From: Phyllobacterium endophyticum
Lineage (GTDB): Bacteria > Pseudomonadota > Alphaproteobacteria > Rhizobiales > Rhizobiaceae
Length of the DNA stretch: 64,000 nucleotides
Reading direction: 5' to 3'
NCBI RefSeq assembly: GCF_003010935.1
Contig: NZ_PGGN01000004.1
Location: 62,001-126,000, forward strand
Below, in pieces: positions 9,095-17,553 of this stretch. Under the pieces are notes generated by a model. The model saw only the letters and a program-made list of their open reading frames with translations. It had not been told where the DNA came from and did no database searches. The translations under genes were made by a program, and so were the position numbers. Position 1 is the first letter of the stretch, and the number at the start of each line of letters is the position of its first letter.

Positions 9095-10177
9095 TCAGTC
9101 TTCGATGTCGGGCTTTTTCGCCCAGTATTGCTCGATCTGCCGGACCAATGCGCTTGGCACCGGCACATAGCCGAGTTCGGTCGCTTTGACCGCGCCGGCA
9201 TGGAAGGCGAGGCGGAAGAGGTCATGGACCCGGCCATGGCGTTCAACTGAACGTCCTTCCACTGGAACCACGGCGAAAGTCGCCGCGGCCATGGGATAGA
9301 CGCCTTGGCCGGGCAGATCGGTCAAGGTGGCGTTGAAGTGTGGCGCTCTTTGCCAGGCGATCGCGTTTATTGCTGCATGCACACCCTCAGGACCCGGCTT
9401 GACGAAACTGCCCGCCCTGTTCTGGAGCGAGACATAATTAAGTCCAGCGCGCTCGACCTGACCATATTCCGCATAGGCAATTGCACCCTTCGTCGCCCGT
9501 GCGGCGCGGATCAATTCCTGCGTGCCTTCGGTGCCGGTTCCCAGTGGCCATGAGATCAGCGTGTCGGCGCCGTAGGCCTTTTTCCAATCGGCACTGACGG
9601 CCGAAAGATATTCGGTAAAGACGAAAGTGGTCCCGGAACCATCCTTGCGGTAGAGCACACTGATCGAGAGTTCCGGCAGTGCAACATCGGGATTTAAAGC
9701 CTTGATGGCCGGATCGGACCAGGACCGGATCTTGCCGAGATAAATGTCGGCCAGAACCGGACCGGAAAGGCGCAGCGCGCCATTTTTTAAGCCGTCGATA
9801 TTGGCGATCACCGCCACACTTCCAAACACGATCGGAAATTGTTCACGCCCATGTTTTTCGAGCACGGCCGGATTTAACGGGACATCGGTTGCGGCAAAGT
9901 CGAGGTCGATCTGATCAAGTCGCATGACACCGGCCAGTGAGCCTACGCGCTCATAGTCGACGGTCCAGTCCGGCAAGATGAAGTCACCGCCATCCGCCCG
10001 CGCTTCCTGATAAGCCTGCGACCACTGCGCGATTACCGGCGCTGCAAAGGTCGAACCCGCGCCGCGAATGGGTTCTGCCTGGGCAGCACTGCTGAAGCCG
10101 ACAACCAGGACAGTGGCGCACGCAATTGCGGCGGCGGCCACGTGAAGCGGGCGGTGCCAGGGAGAAATGCGTTCCAT
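9095..10177 (-). CDS. PstS-like periplasmic phosphate-binding protein
   Basis: Phosphate-binding protein of the PstS family, 360 residues from ATG 10177. GAGG lies at good spacing before that ATG, and the resulting N-terminus is a clean signal peptide (MERISPWHRPLHVAAAAIAC, cleavage after AQA). The mature start EPIRGAGSTFAAPV is the family's phosphate-binding loop. TDVPL, RKDGSGTTFVFTEYL and GTEG-type loops also match. PstCAB and PhoU are absent nearby; the gene instead pairs with the Na/Pi cotransporter. It could be a sensor or alternative binding protein rather than part of a full Pst system. Confidence 0.88.
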   Translation of the reverse strand: MERISPWHRPLHVAAAAIACATVLVVGFSSAAQAEPIRGAGSTFAAPVIAQWSQAYQEARADGGDFILPDWTVDYERVGSLAGVMRLDQIDLDFAATDVPLNPAVLEKHGREQFPIVFGSVAVIANIDGLKNGALRLSGPVLADIYLGKIRSWSDPAIKALNPDVALPELSISVLYRKDGSGTTFVFTEYLSAVSADWKKAYGADTLISWPLGTGTEGTQELIRAARATKGAIAYAEYGQVERAGLNYVSLQNRAGSFVKPGPEGVHAAINAIAWQRAPHFNATLTDLPGQGVYPMAAATFAVVPVEGRSVERHGRVHDLFRLAFHAGAVKATELGYVPVPSALVRQIEQYWAKKPDIED

Positions 10178-10587
10178 CACTAATGCCTCGCCAGTCATCT
10201 GTTGCAGCCGGTCATATTCACGGCATCGCCTATACGCAGCCGCGCGCAAGCCGCCCTGCGCGCTCCGAAATCTCGAAATATGGGTATTTCATTTGGTTAA
10301 CACTTAGATGACGAAACCGTCAGGTTTGGCGTGTCGATCAGCAATCTGTTTCTTGGGAAAAATCTCGATCAACTTACACGTCAGATAGGTACTCTGCCGA
10401 GGACTGAACGTTTTACGAAGAGAAACAATGAGAGGTTCGTCTGCAGACCGGCAATCAAGCGGCTCACTGCCGTGTTGCCGATGACATGCAATTTCAAATT
10501 TCTTTCACGTCGTTATGGCATAAACAGCAGCACATCAGCATGATACCGGTAGCCTCTGGATGGCGCGGGTGAACCTGGAGACGTTAG
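10178..10587. other. Divergent intergenic region pstS-like / ppk2
   Basis: 410 bp without a convincing gene. It is more AT-rich than its surroundings. It must hold the promoters of the PstS-like gene (left) and the PPK2 gene (right; GGAGA ribosome-binding site shortly before 10588). No clean pair of CTGTCAT-type Pho half-sites was found by eye. Confidence 0.6.
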
Positions 10588-11507
10588 ATGAGAGATCCGA
10601 AGGACGAGATTGCACGCCCGGACTGGCTTGAGGCCGAGCTGGCCGATACACTCGACGAGGACTACGAACTCGAACTCTCGGAGCCGGCGCTCTCCGAGGA
10701 GATCCGCAAGATCTATCGCAATGCGCATCCGCCCTCCATGCCGCGCATAGACTATTTTCGCGCCTTGCTTACCCTGCAGGCCGAATTGATCAAACTGCAG
10801 GACTGGGTCGCCTACCACAAGGAAAAGGTCGTGGTGATCTTCGAAGGACGCGACTCTGCCGGCAAGGGCGGCGTGATTAAACGCATCACCCAGCGGCTCA
10901 ATCCTCGGATCGTGCGGGTGGTGGCACTGCCTGCTCCTTCGGATCGCGAGAAGACCCAGTGGTACTTCCAGCGTTACGTGCCGCACCTGCCCGCCGGCGG
11001 CGAGATCGTACTGTTTGACCGCTCCTGGTACAATCGCTCGGGTGTAGAGCGCGTCATGGGTTTGCGACCGAAGATCAGGTGACAGAATTCTTCAACGATG
11101 TGCCCGAATTCGAGCGCATGTTGGTGCGTTCCGGCATCCGGCTGGTCAAATATTGGTTCTCGATCACCGATGAGGAGCAGCAGATGCGCTTTCTCGTGCG
11201 CATTCACGACCCCCTGAAGCAGTGGAAACTGTCACCCATGGATCTGCAGTCGCGTGTGCGCTGGGAAGCCTACACCAAGGCCAAGGAAGAGACCTTTGCC
11301 AGGACCAACATCCCCGAAGCGCCGTGGTACATTGTCGAGGGCAATGACAAGAAGCGGGCGCGCCTCAATTGTATGGATCATCTGCTAAAACAAATACCCT
11401 ACGAGGACGTGCCGCACGAGGATATCACCCTGCCCGATCGGGTGTTCAACCCGGATTATGAGCGCAAGGTCCTGCCGCCGGAACTCTATGTGCCTTCAAA
11501 ATACTGA
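10588..11507 (+). pseudogene. ppk2: Polyphosphate kinase 2 (PPK2) with one-base frameshift
   Basis: PPK2 enzymes transfer phosphate between polyphosphate and nucleotides. The first frame (10588-11082) carries the Walker A VIFEGRDSAGKGG and FDRSWYNRSGVERVMG. It then shifts to LRPKIR and stops. The other frame carries TEDQVTEFFNDVPEFERMLV and continues with all remaining family sequence to 11507 (ITDEEQQMRF, YIVEGNDKKRARLN). One extra T in the TTT run at 11061-11063 would restore a full protein of about 306 residues. Either a recent inactivating deletion, a sequencing error, or, less likely, a two-part gene: a GTG at 11079 overlaps the stop. PPK2 motifs are otherwise intact. Confidence 0.85.
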
Positions 11508-11508
11508 T

Positions 11509-11769
11509 CTGGCAGCCAAGGCAAGGGAGGGAGAAAACCAGCGTCTTCAGCGGTGGTCCGAACGCGCGCTCGTCGCCTTGGGTGACGCATCCCACGGAAG
11601 CATCGAGGAAATGCACTTGCAGGCCGGCCTCGGGATTTCGCGCATGTATCTGCAAGGCGGCCGCGACACGTCGCACACCGCGCTCAATCGTAGTCTTCAA
11701 ATCGCCGACGCGCGCGGCAACACCGCGAAGGAAAGTCGAGCAAGTATCACACAGTTCGTGTATCGTTAG
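11509..11769 (+). pseudogene. Remnant of a large winged-helix/ATPase-type regulator
   Basis: A short open stretch directly after PPK2 reads RLQRWSERALVALGDASHG then SIEEMHLQAGLGISRMYLQG and TALNRSLQIADARGN. From memory this resembles the TPR-like middle segment of very large rhizobial winged-helix/predicted-ATPase regulators, where stretches like EMELQAALG...RG and ALERGLELAE recur. Only about 85 residues are present, with no start of its own, so a decayed fragment is the best reading. The match is by eye and uncertain. Confidence 0.4.
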
Positions 11770-11795
11770 GCCATCACCATGCGAGGGGAGTGGAG

Positions 11796-13400
11796 ATGAC
11801 CGAAGCTGCAAAGCGATATGCCAGGCCTATCCGCGTCTTGTGCCTGCAACTTCTCGTTGGGGTCGTGTTGGCGGGCATTCACCCAGTTGCCAGCCAGGCC
11901 CAGTCCTTCGAGCACGCGACAAAAGAAAAGATCTTGGCAGCCTTGCCAAAGTTGGAACAGGCCGCGCAACAAATCATCGGCAATGGCGGGGTTCCGGGTA
12001 TTTCTGTTGCCGTCGTCTATCGAGATGAGGTGGTCTACCTAAAAGGCTTCGGCGTCAGGGAGGAAGGCAAGAGTGATCTGGTCGACGCCGATACGGTGTT
12101 CCAGCTTGCCTCCTTCTCCAAGCCGATGGCCTCGACCGTCGTGGCGGCGATCGTGAGCGAAGGGGTCGCGAGTTGGGATTCTCGGATTGCCGACATCTAC
12201 CCATCCTTCCAACTCTATGACGCCTATCCGACCACACAAGTGACCGTGCGCGATCTCTTCTCTCACCGCAGCGGCCTTCCCGGAGGGGCCGGAAACGAAC
12301 TCGAAGAGATCGGCTACGACCGCGACGCGATCCTTCAACGGCTCCGCCAGGTCAAGCCGGAGAGCAGCTTTCGATCGGGCTATGCCTACAGCAATTTCGG
12401 CCTTACCGCGGGAGCGGTCGCCGTGGCCAAGGCGGCAGGCATGAGCTGGGAGAATGCGGCAGAGGCGAAGCTGTACAAACCGCTTGGAATGTCATCGACC
12501 AGCTCGCGCTACGCCGATTTCCTGACGCGAACAAACCGCGCCACCCTCCACGCCCAGTTTGACGGCAAATGGAGAGCACTTGCGAAGCGCGATCCAGACG
12601 CGCAGTCACCCGCAGGCGGCGTCAGCTCCAATGCGCGTGATCTCGCTCAATGGCTTCGGCTTGAGCTCGGCAAAGGCAATTACGATGGCAAGCCCCTGAT
12701 CGACGCAGAAGCGATCAGCCAGACCCATATACCGCTGATGGCGCGTGGCAAGAATCCGATGACCGGCGGATGGTCGTTCTACGGACTTGGCTGGAATGTG
12801 GAGTATGGCCGTTACGGCGAAGTTTGGGGCCATGCCGGCGCCTTCAGCACCGGCGCACGGACGCTGGTCAGTTTGCTCCCCGCCGAGGAACTCGGCATCG
12901 TCGTCCTTACCAACGCCTTCCCGACCGGTGTTCCCGAAGGGCTTGCCGACACGTTCTTCGAGGTCGTGATGACGGGAAGGACAACGAAGGACTGGGTTCT
13001 TGAATGGAACAACATTTACGGGCAGCTCTTCGGCCCGGCGATCGAAGCTGCCATCAATCGTTATGGGACGCCGCCGGCCTCCCCGCTTCCGGCATTGCCG
13101 CTGTCGGCCTATGCCGGCACCTATTCCAACCCTTATATTGGCAAGGCAGTAGTAGCCGAAAAAGATGGCACGCTCGAAATTCGCCTGGGGCCGGAAGGCA
13201 AGACGGTTTTCCCGCTCAGCCATTTCGATAGGGACCTTTACACGTACCGGCCGTCTGCCGAGATGCCAAACATGCCCGTTGCGGTCACGTTCGAAATCGG
13301 GCCGGACCAAAAGGCGGCGCAGGTCAAGATCGACGACCTGAACGAGCTTGGACTTGGCGTGTTGACACGCCTCGAGACTGATCGCCCCGCATCGCCTTAG
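11796..13400 (+). CDS. Serine hydrolase, beta-lactamase class C / penicillin-binding type
   Basis: Exported serine hydrolase of 534 residues. ATG 11796 follows GAGGGGAG; a GTG two codons earlier is less likely. The signal peptide is about 1-36 (cleavage after SQAQ). Catalytic motifs are in order: SxxK at S106-K109 (ASFSKPM), YxN at Y198-N200 (YAYSNFG) and HxG at H346-G348 (WGHAGAF). This is the class C beta-lactamase/D-aminopeptidase fold (Pfam Beta-lactamase). The roughly 130-residue C-terminal extension after residue 400 resembles the lipocalin-like tail common in such esterases. It may act on peptidoglycan peptides or esters; resistance should not be assumed. Confidence 0.88.
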   Translation: MTEAAKRYARPIRVLCLQLLVGVVLAGIHPVASQAQSFEHATKEKILAALPKLEQAAQQIIGNGGVPGISVAVVYRDEVVYLKGFGVREEGKSDLVDADTVFQLASFSKPMASTVVAAIVSEGVASWDSRIADIYPSFQLYDAYPTTQVTVRDLFSHRSGLPGGAGNELEEIGYDRDAILQRLRQVKPESSFRSGYAYSNFGLTAGAVAVAKAAGMSWENAAEAKLYKPLGMSSTSSRYADFLTRTNRATLHAQFDGKWRALAKRDPDAQSPAGGVSSNARDLAQWLRLELGKGNYDGKPLIDAEAISQTHIPLMARGKNPMTGGWSFYGLGWNVEYGRYGEVWGHAGAFSTGARTLVSLLPAEELGIVVLTNAFPTGVPEGLADTFFEVVMTGRTTKDWVLEWNNIYGQLFGPAIEAAINRYGTPPASPLPALPLSAYAGTYSNPYIGKAVVAEKDGTLEIRLGPEGKTVFPLSHFDRDLYTYRPSAEMPNMPVAVTFEIGPDQKAAQVKIDDLNELGLGVLTRLETDRPASP

Positions 13401-13744
13401 CCTCGCCACACCGATCATCTGAGTGCTCGTCAGTATGCTCGATTGGTGGACGAATGGGTAACTATTTCGTCACCGCCCACGTGCTGCCTATCCGGGAGGC
13501 TGCAGAAGATGCATCGGGCGGATAGCCTGAAGCTGCCATCATACCAACGGGAATCAATAACTTGCGGGCGCTGCGGTATTTACACCCGGGATGACGCCGG
13601 ACAATCCAGCGCTTCAAAATCTTGCTCTTTATCGCCAACGTCTTGAAATATTGCTTTGCGCGTCACTGAGCGGACTTGGCTTGTGCGGTCATTGAGTAGT
13701 AGTGTGTGGTCGGGGCACATAGCCTCGTGCTTTGGGAGGAGCAA
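13401..13744. other. Intergenic region before the TRAP operon
   Basis: 344 bp with only short open frames that resemble nothing known. The end contains the strong ribosome-binding site GGGAGGAG (13734-13741) of the TRAP binding protein, so the operon promoter should lie here. No terminator or repeat was recognised. Confidence 0.5.
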
Positions 13745-14890
13745 ATGACCAAATCAAGAAACCAAACATGGGAGAAGACTTCGCGCCGCAAGTTCCTGGG
13801 TGGAGCTGCGGTGGCGGGCGCGGCTATGATAGCTGCGCCGAGCGTCGTCAAGGCGCAAGGGCCTGTCAACATGCGCTGGCAAAGCACATGGCCATCCAAG
13901 GATATCTTTCACGAGTTCGCGCTCGATTTCGCCAAGAAGATTAACGACATGACAGGCGGCGATCTCAAGATAGAGGTGCTGCCGGCAGGCGCCGTTGTGC
14001 CTGCGTTCGGCCTGCTTGATGCGGTGTCACAAGGCACACTCGACGGCGGCCACGGCGTACTTGTCTATCATTACGGCAAGCAAACAGCGTTGGCACTTTG
14101 GGGATCAGGCCCTGGCTTCGCCATGGATGCGAACATGCTGCTCGCGTGGCACAAATACGGCGGCGGAAAGGAGCTGCTCGCAAAGCTCTATGAGTCCATC
14201 GGGGCCAATGTTGTTTCCTTCCCTTATGGACCAATGCCGACACAGCCCCTTGGCTGGTTCAAAAATCCGGTTGCCAAAGTCGAAGATATCAACGGCCTGA
14301 AGTTCCGTACCGTTGGCATCTCCATTGATGTCTTCACGGGTCTGGGCGCGGCGGTCAACGCGCTCCCGGGAGGCGAAATCGTCTCGGCGTTGGACCGCGG
14401 ATTGCTTGATGCGGCCGAATTCAACAATGCCTCGTCTGACCGGGTACTTGGTTTTCCTGACGTTTCCAAGATCTGCATGCTGCAAAGCTATCACCAGAAT
14501 GCGGAGCAGTTTGAAATCCTGTTCAACAAGACGAAATACGATGCACTGCCTGATCAGATGAAAGCCATCATCGGTAATGCGACCGAAGCTGCCTCGCAGG
14601 ATATGCACTGGAAGGCAATTGATCGCTATTCGAAAGATTATCGTGAGATGCAGACGGCGGATAAGGTCAAATTCTACAAGACACCGGACGCGATCCTCAA
14701 GAAGCAATTGGAGGTCTATGACCAGGTCGTGAAGAAAAAGGCAGGGGAGAACCCGCTTTTCAAGGAGATCCTGGTATCGCAGCTCGCTTTCGCCGAGCGT
14801 GCAACGCGATGGGAACAGGACACCGTTGTCAACCGCCGAATGGCATTTGATCACTATTTTGGAGAGAACGCGGCGGCGAAGAAGATCTGA
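13745..14890 (+). CDS. TRAP transporter substrate-binding protein (DctP family), Tat-exported
   Basis: Periplasmic binding protein of a TRAP transporter, 381 residues. ATG 13745 follows GGGAGGAG. The N-terminus has a twin-arginine signal, SRRKFLGGAAVAGAAMIAA, ending near VKAQG. Family hallmarks include the VNMRWQSTWPS start of the mature part, LEVLPAG-like IEVLPAGAVVP, and GLKFRTVGIS, where the conserved Arg salt-bridges the substrate carboxylate. That implies a carboxylic-acid or similar ligand. The TTWP-like start resembles the alpha-keto-acid/mannitol-binding group. First gene of a cluster with DctQ, DctM, a dehydrogenase and a cytochrome c. Confidence 0.92.
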   Translation: MTKSRNQTWEKTSRRKFLGGAAVAGAAMIAAPSVVKAQGPVNMRWQSTWPSKDIFHEFALDFAKKINDMTGGDLKIEVLPAGAVVPAFGLLDAVSQGTLDGGHGVLVYHYGKQTALALWGSGPGFAMDANMLLAWHKYGGGKELLAKLYESIGANVVSFPYGPMPTQPLGWFKNPVAKVEDINGLKFRTVGISIDVFTGLGAAVNALPGGEIVSALDRGLLDAAEFNNASSDRVLGFPDVSKICMLQSYHQNAEQFEILFNKTKYDALPDQMKAIIGNATEAASQDMHWKAIDRYSKDYREMQTADKVKFYKTPDAILKKQLEVYDQVVKKKAGENPLFKEILVSQLAFAERATRWEQDTVVNRRMAFDHYFGENAAAKKI

Positions 14891-14975
14891 CGCGCGTTTT
14901 GGACAAAGCATCCATGGGTTCGTGACCTGGGGTGCTTTGTTCGCCTATAGTATTATCTCGCCATCGGGGGCATGC

Positions 14976-15644
14976 GTGAACGTTCAGCATTTTCTGAATA
15001 CGGTCGATGCAATCAGCGTATGGGTCGGAAAGGCCGCAGCGTGGCTTATCATCGGGCTGATGACCCTCGTCTGTGTCGAAGTTTTCAAGCGCTACATAAT
15101 GAACATGCCGACGGCATGGATATTCGACGCCAGCAGCATGTTCTACGGCAGTTTGTTCATGCTCGCGGGAGCATACACATTGGCGCAGAACGCCCATGTG
15201 CGCGGCGACTTTCTCTATAGCTCTATGCGGCCACGGACGCAGGCGGCGCTTGATCTGGTATTATACATCGTCTTCTTTCTGCCGGGCATCGCCGCCCTTG
15301 TTTACGCGGGCTATGACTACGCAGCGCTCTCGTGGCGGATCGGCGAGCATTCGACTGTGACGGCCGAAGGTCCGCCGATCTACTACTTCAAATCCGTCAT
15401 TCCCCTGGCTGGCGCCCTTTTGATGCTTCAGGGAATAGCCGAAATCACGCGCTGTATCGTCTGTCTCAAGACCGGAGAATGGCCTAGCCGGCTCAAGGAT
15501 GTCGCGGAGATCGACGTGGTCGAGGAGCAGCTCGCGCACAGCGAGCATGTGGATGAGGAAACGCGCAAACTGGCGATCGAGCGCGCGCAGCAAATCGATG
15601 AAACCGCGCGCAAACGCGGCTCGGGGGGAGACCTGCAAACGTGA
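14976..15644 (+). CDS. TRAP transporter small permease subunit (DctQ)
   Basis: Four-helix small membrane subunit of the TRAP transporter, 222 residues from GTG 14976. The start is chosen because GGGGG lies 5 bp upstream and the protein then begins just before the first helix (NVQHFLNTVDAISVWVGKAA). The helix regions include WLIIGLMTLVCVEVFKRY and the typical MPTAWIFDASSMFYGSLFML with NAHVRGDFLY. A charged, cytoplasmic C-terminal tail of about 50 residues (KLAIERAQQIDETARKRG) is longer than usual. Its stop overlaps the DctM start by 4 bp. Confidence 0.88.
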   Translation: MNVQHFLNTVDAISVWVGKAAAWLIIGLMTLVCVEVFKRYIMNMPTAWIFDASSMFYGSLFMLAGAYTLAQNAHVRGDFLYSSMRPRTQAALDLVLYIVFFLPGIAALVYAGYDYAALSWRIGEHSTVTAEGPPIYYFKSVIPLAGALLMLQGIAEITRCIVCLKTGEWPSRLKDVAEIDVVEEQLAHSEHVDEETRKLAIERAQQIDETARKRGSGGDLQT

Positions 15645-17386
15645 GCGATCCAGTTCTTGGAATAACGATGCTGATGCTCATAGTCGTGGTTATCGTGATG
15701 GGCTTCCCGACGGCCTTCACTCTAATGGGCCTCGGCATGTTTTTCGGCTTCTATGCGTTCTACAATCCAGCGGAACACTGGATAGACAATCGCGTCTTCG
15801 ATCTGATGGTTCAGCGCACCTATGGAGCCATGACCAACGACGTTCTCATCTCCATACCGCTGTTCGTACTCATGGGGTACGTGATGGAACGTGGAGCCTT
15901 GGTCGACAAGATGTTCTACAGCATCCAGCTTTCCTTCCGCCGCGTGCCTGCATCGCTCGCCATTGCAACGCTCATCGTCTGCACGTTCTGGGGCATCGCC
16001 AGCGGCCTCGTTGGCGCAGTAGTCGTTCTGATGGGAGTGATTGCCTTCAACCCGATGCTGCGCGCCGGATATGATGTAAAGCTCGCTTCCGGCGTGATCA
16101 CCGCGGGCGGTACGCTGGGAATTCTGATCCCGCCGTCCGTCATGATCATTGTCTATGCGGCGGTCGCGGGACAGTCTGTCGTGAAGCTCTACGCCGCCGC
16201 AATGTTTCCCGGCTTTTTCCTCGCCTTCCTTTATCTCGTCTACATTCTCGCCTGGGCGACAATCAATCCGAAGATTGCTCCACCTCTGCCGGAGGAACAA
16301 ACAAGGGTTCCGGTTCCTGCATGGATGAAAAGCTTTCAGGCAGCCTACTCACGCAACATGTTTGCCGGGCTTTTTTCAGCTTTGTTCGCTCCATCGAGGG
16401 CTATGTCGCTCGTGGCCGAGGATGGACCTCTTACCTATTTAAAGCTGCTCAAGAATTTTTGTGCCGCATTAATACCCTTCGTCCTCACAGCTCTCACCTT
16501 CTTACTGGTGTGGTGGTATGTCGTCATCCATCAGCAAGCCTCGGCCGACGCCGAAGCGCCAGCTGGATTGGAGCAGCTCGGCTCACCGGTGGTGGACGCG
16601 GCACCGACCGGAACTGTCGGGCCGTCCACCAGCTTCTACGTTTCTTTCGGCGTTATTGCCATTCTTGCTGCGATCGTGCTTGTGCGGTACTACCGGAAGA
16701 TGGATGCCGAGCGACTGGAGGTTGTGAAGCTCCTGACCTCATCCGTGATGCCGCTGGGCGTTCTGACTATTGTCGTGCTCGCCGTTATTCTTTTCGGAAT
16801 CACGACGGCTACGGAGTCTGCAGCAGTCGGCGCAGCCGGTGCCTTTCTGCTGGCGTTCCACGCCAGAACGCTCAACTGGAAGCGCACCAAGGAAGCGGTA
16901 TTCCTCACCGCGAAAACCACGGCGATGGTCTGTTGGCTCTTTGTCGGCTCGGCGCTGTTCTCCGCGGTTTTCGCAATCCTCGGCGGTCAGGCGCTCCTTG
17001 AGCAATGGGTGCTGTCGCTCAACCTGACGCCAATACAGTTCATGATCCTGTCGCAAGCGATCATCTTTATTCTCGGCTGGCCGCTTGAGTGGACTGAGAT
17101 CATCATCATCTTCGTGCCGATCTTTCTACCCATGTTGAAGCACTTCGGCATCGACCCCATTCTCTGGGGGGTTCTCGTCTTCGTAAATCTGCAAGCGGCG
17201 TTCTTGTCGCCTCCGGTGGCAATGTCGGCGTTTTATCTCAAGGGCGTCTCTCCGCCGCACGTCACACTCAACCAGATATTCGCCGGCATGATGCCTTATA
17301 TGCTCATCGTCATCGTTTGCATGATCATCATGTATATCTGGCCCGGCATAACGCTCTGGCTGCCGAACTACCTTTACGGCGGTTGA
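15641..17386 (+). CDS. TRAP transporter large permease subunit (DctM)
   Basis: Large membrane subunit that moves the substrate with Na+, 581 residues, longer than the usual 430 because of an insertion of about 130 residues (roughly 215-355: acidic, low-similarity, with two extra helices). It starts at GTG 15641, overlapping the DctQ stop in GTGA and preceded by GGGGGGAG. DctM motifs seen: GFPTAFTLMGLGMFFG, VPLFVLMG-like ISIPLFVLMGYVMERG, TAGGTLGILIPPSVMIIVY, and SPPVAMSAFYLKGV near the C-terminus. Ile-rich long members of this kind occur in alphaproteobacteria. Confidence 0.92.
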   Translation: MSDPVLGITMLMLIVVVIVMGFPTAFTLMGLGMFFGFYAFYNPAEHWIDNRVFDLMVQRTYGAMTNDVLISIPLFVLMGYVMERGALVDKMFYSIQLSFRRVPASLAIATLIVCTFWGIASGLVGAVVVLMGVIAFNPMLRAGYDVKLASGVITAGGTLGILIPPSVMIIVYAAVAGQSVVKLYAAAMFPGFFLAFLYLVYILAWATINPKIAPPLPEEQTRVPVPAWMKSFQAAYSRNMFAGLFSALFAPSRAMSLVAEDGPLTYLKLLKNFCAALIPFVLTALTFLLVWWYVVIHQQASADAEAPAGLEQLGSPVVDAAPTGTVGPSTSFYVSFGVIAILAAIVLVRYYRKMDAERLEVVKLLTSSVMPLGVLTIVVLAVILFGITTATESAAVGAAGAFLLAFHARTLNWKRTKEAVFLTAKTTAMVCWLFVGSALFSAVFAILGGQALLEQWVLSLNLTPIQFMILSQAIIFILGWPLEWTEIIIIFVPIFLPMLKHFGIDPILWGVLVFVNLQAAFLSPPVAMSAFYLKGVSPPHVTLNQIFAGMMPYMLIVIVCMIIMYIWPGITLWLPNYLYGG

Positions 17387-17553
17387 CGTCACTATGCTCG
17401 AGGTAGTCGACAACCGGATTCATTGTCAGGAAAATCAATCTGTGCGATACTTCTTGGCGTTGAGTAAGACTTGCAAAGTCTACGCCCGGTGCCGGAAATC
17501 CAAACAAAAAAGAACAGCCCGTAGCGTAGTATCTGGTCCCGTGGGAGGATACC

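Noticed and set aside
10250-10590. Possible Pho box in the pstS-like/ppk2 region
   Set aside because: CTGACG and GTCAT pieces occur near 10300-10325 but not as two CTGTCAT-type repeats with 11-bp spacing.
13443-13646. 67-residue frame before the TRAP operon
   Set aside because: No ribosome-binding site, no similarity, and the region is the expected promoter.
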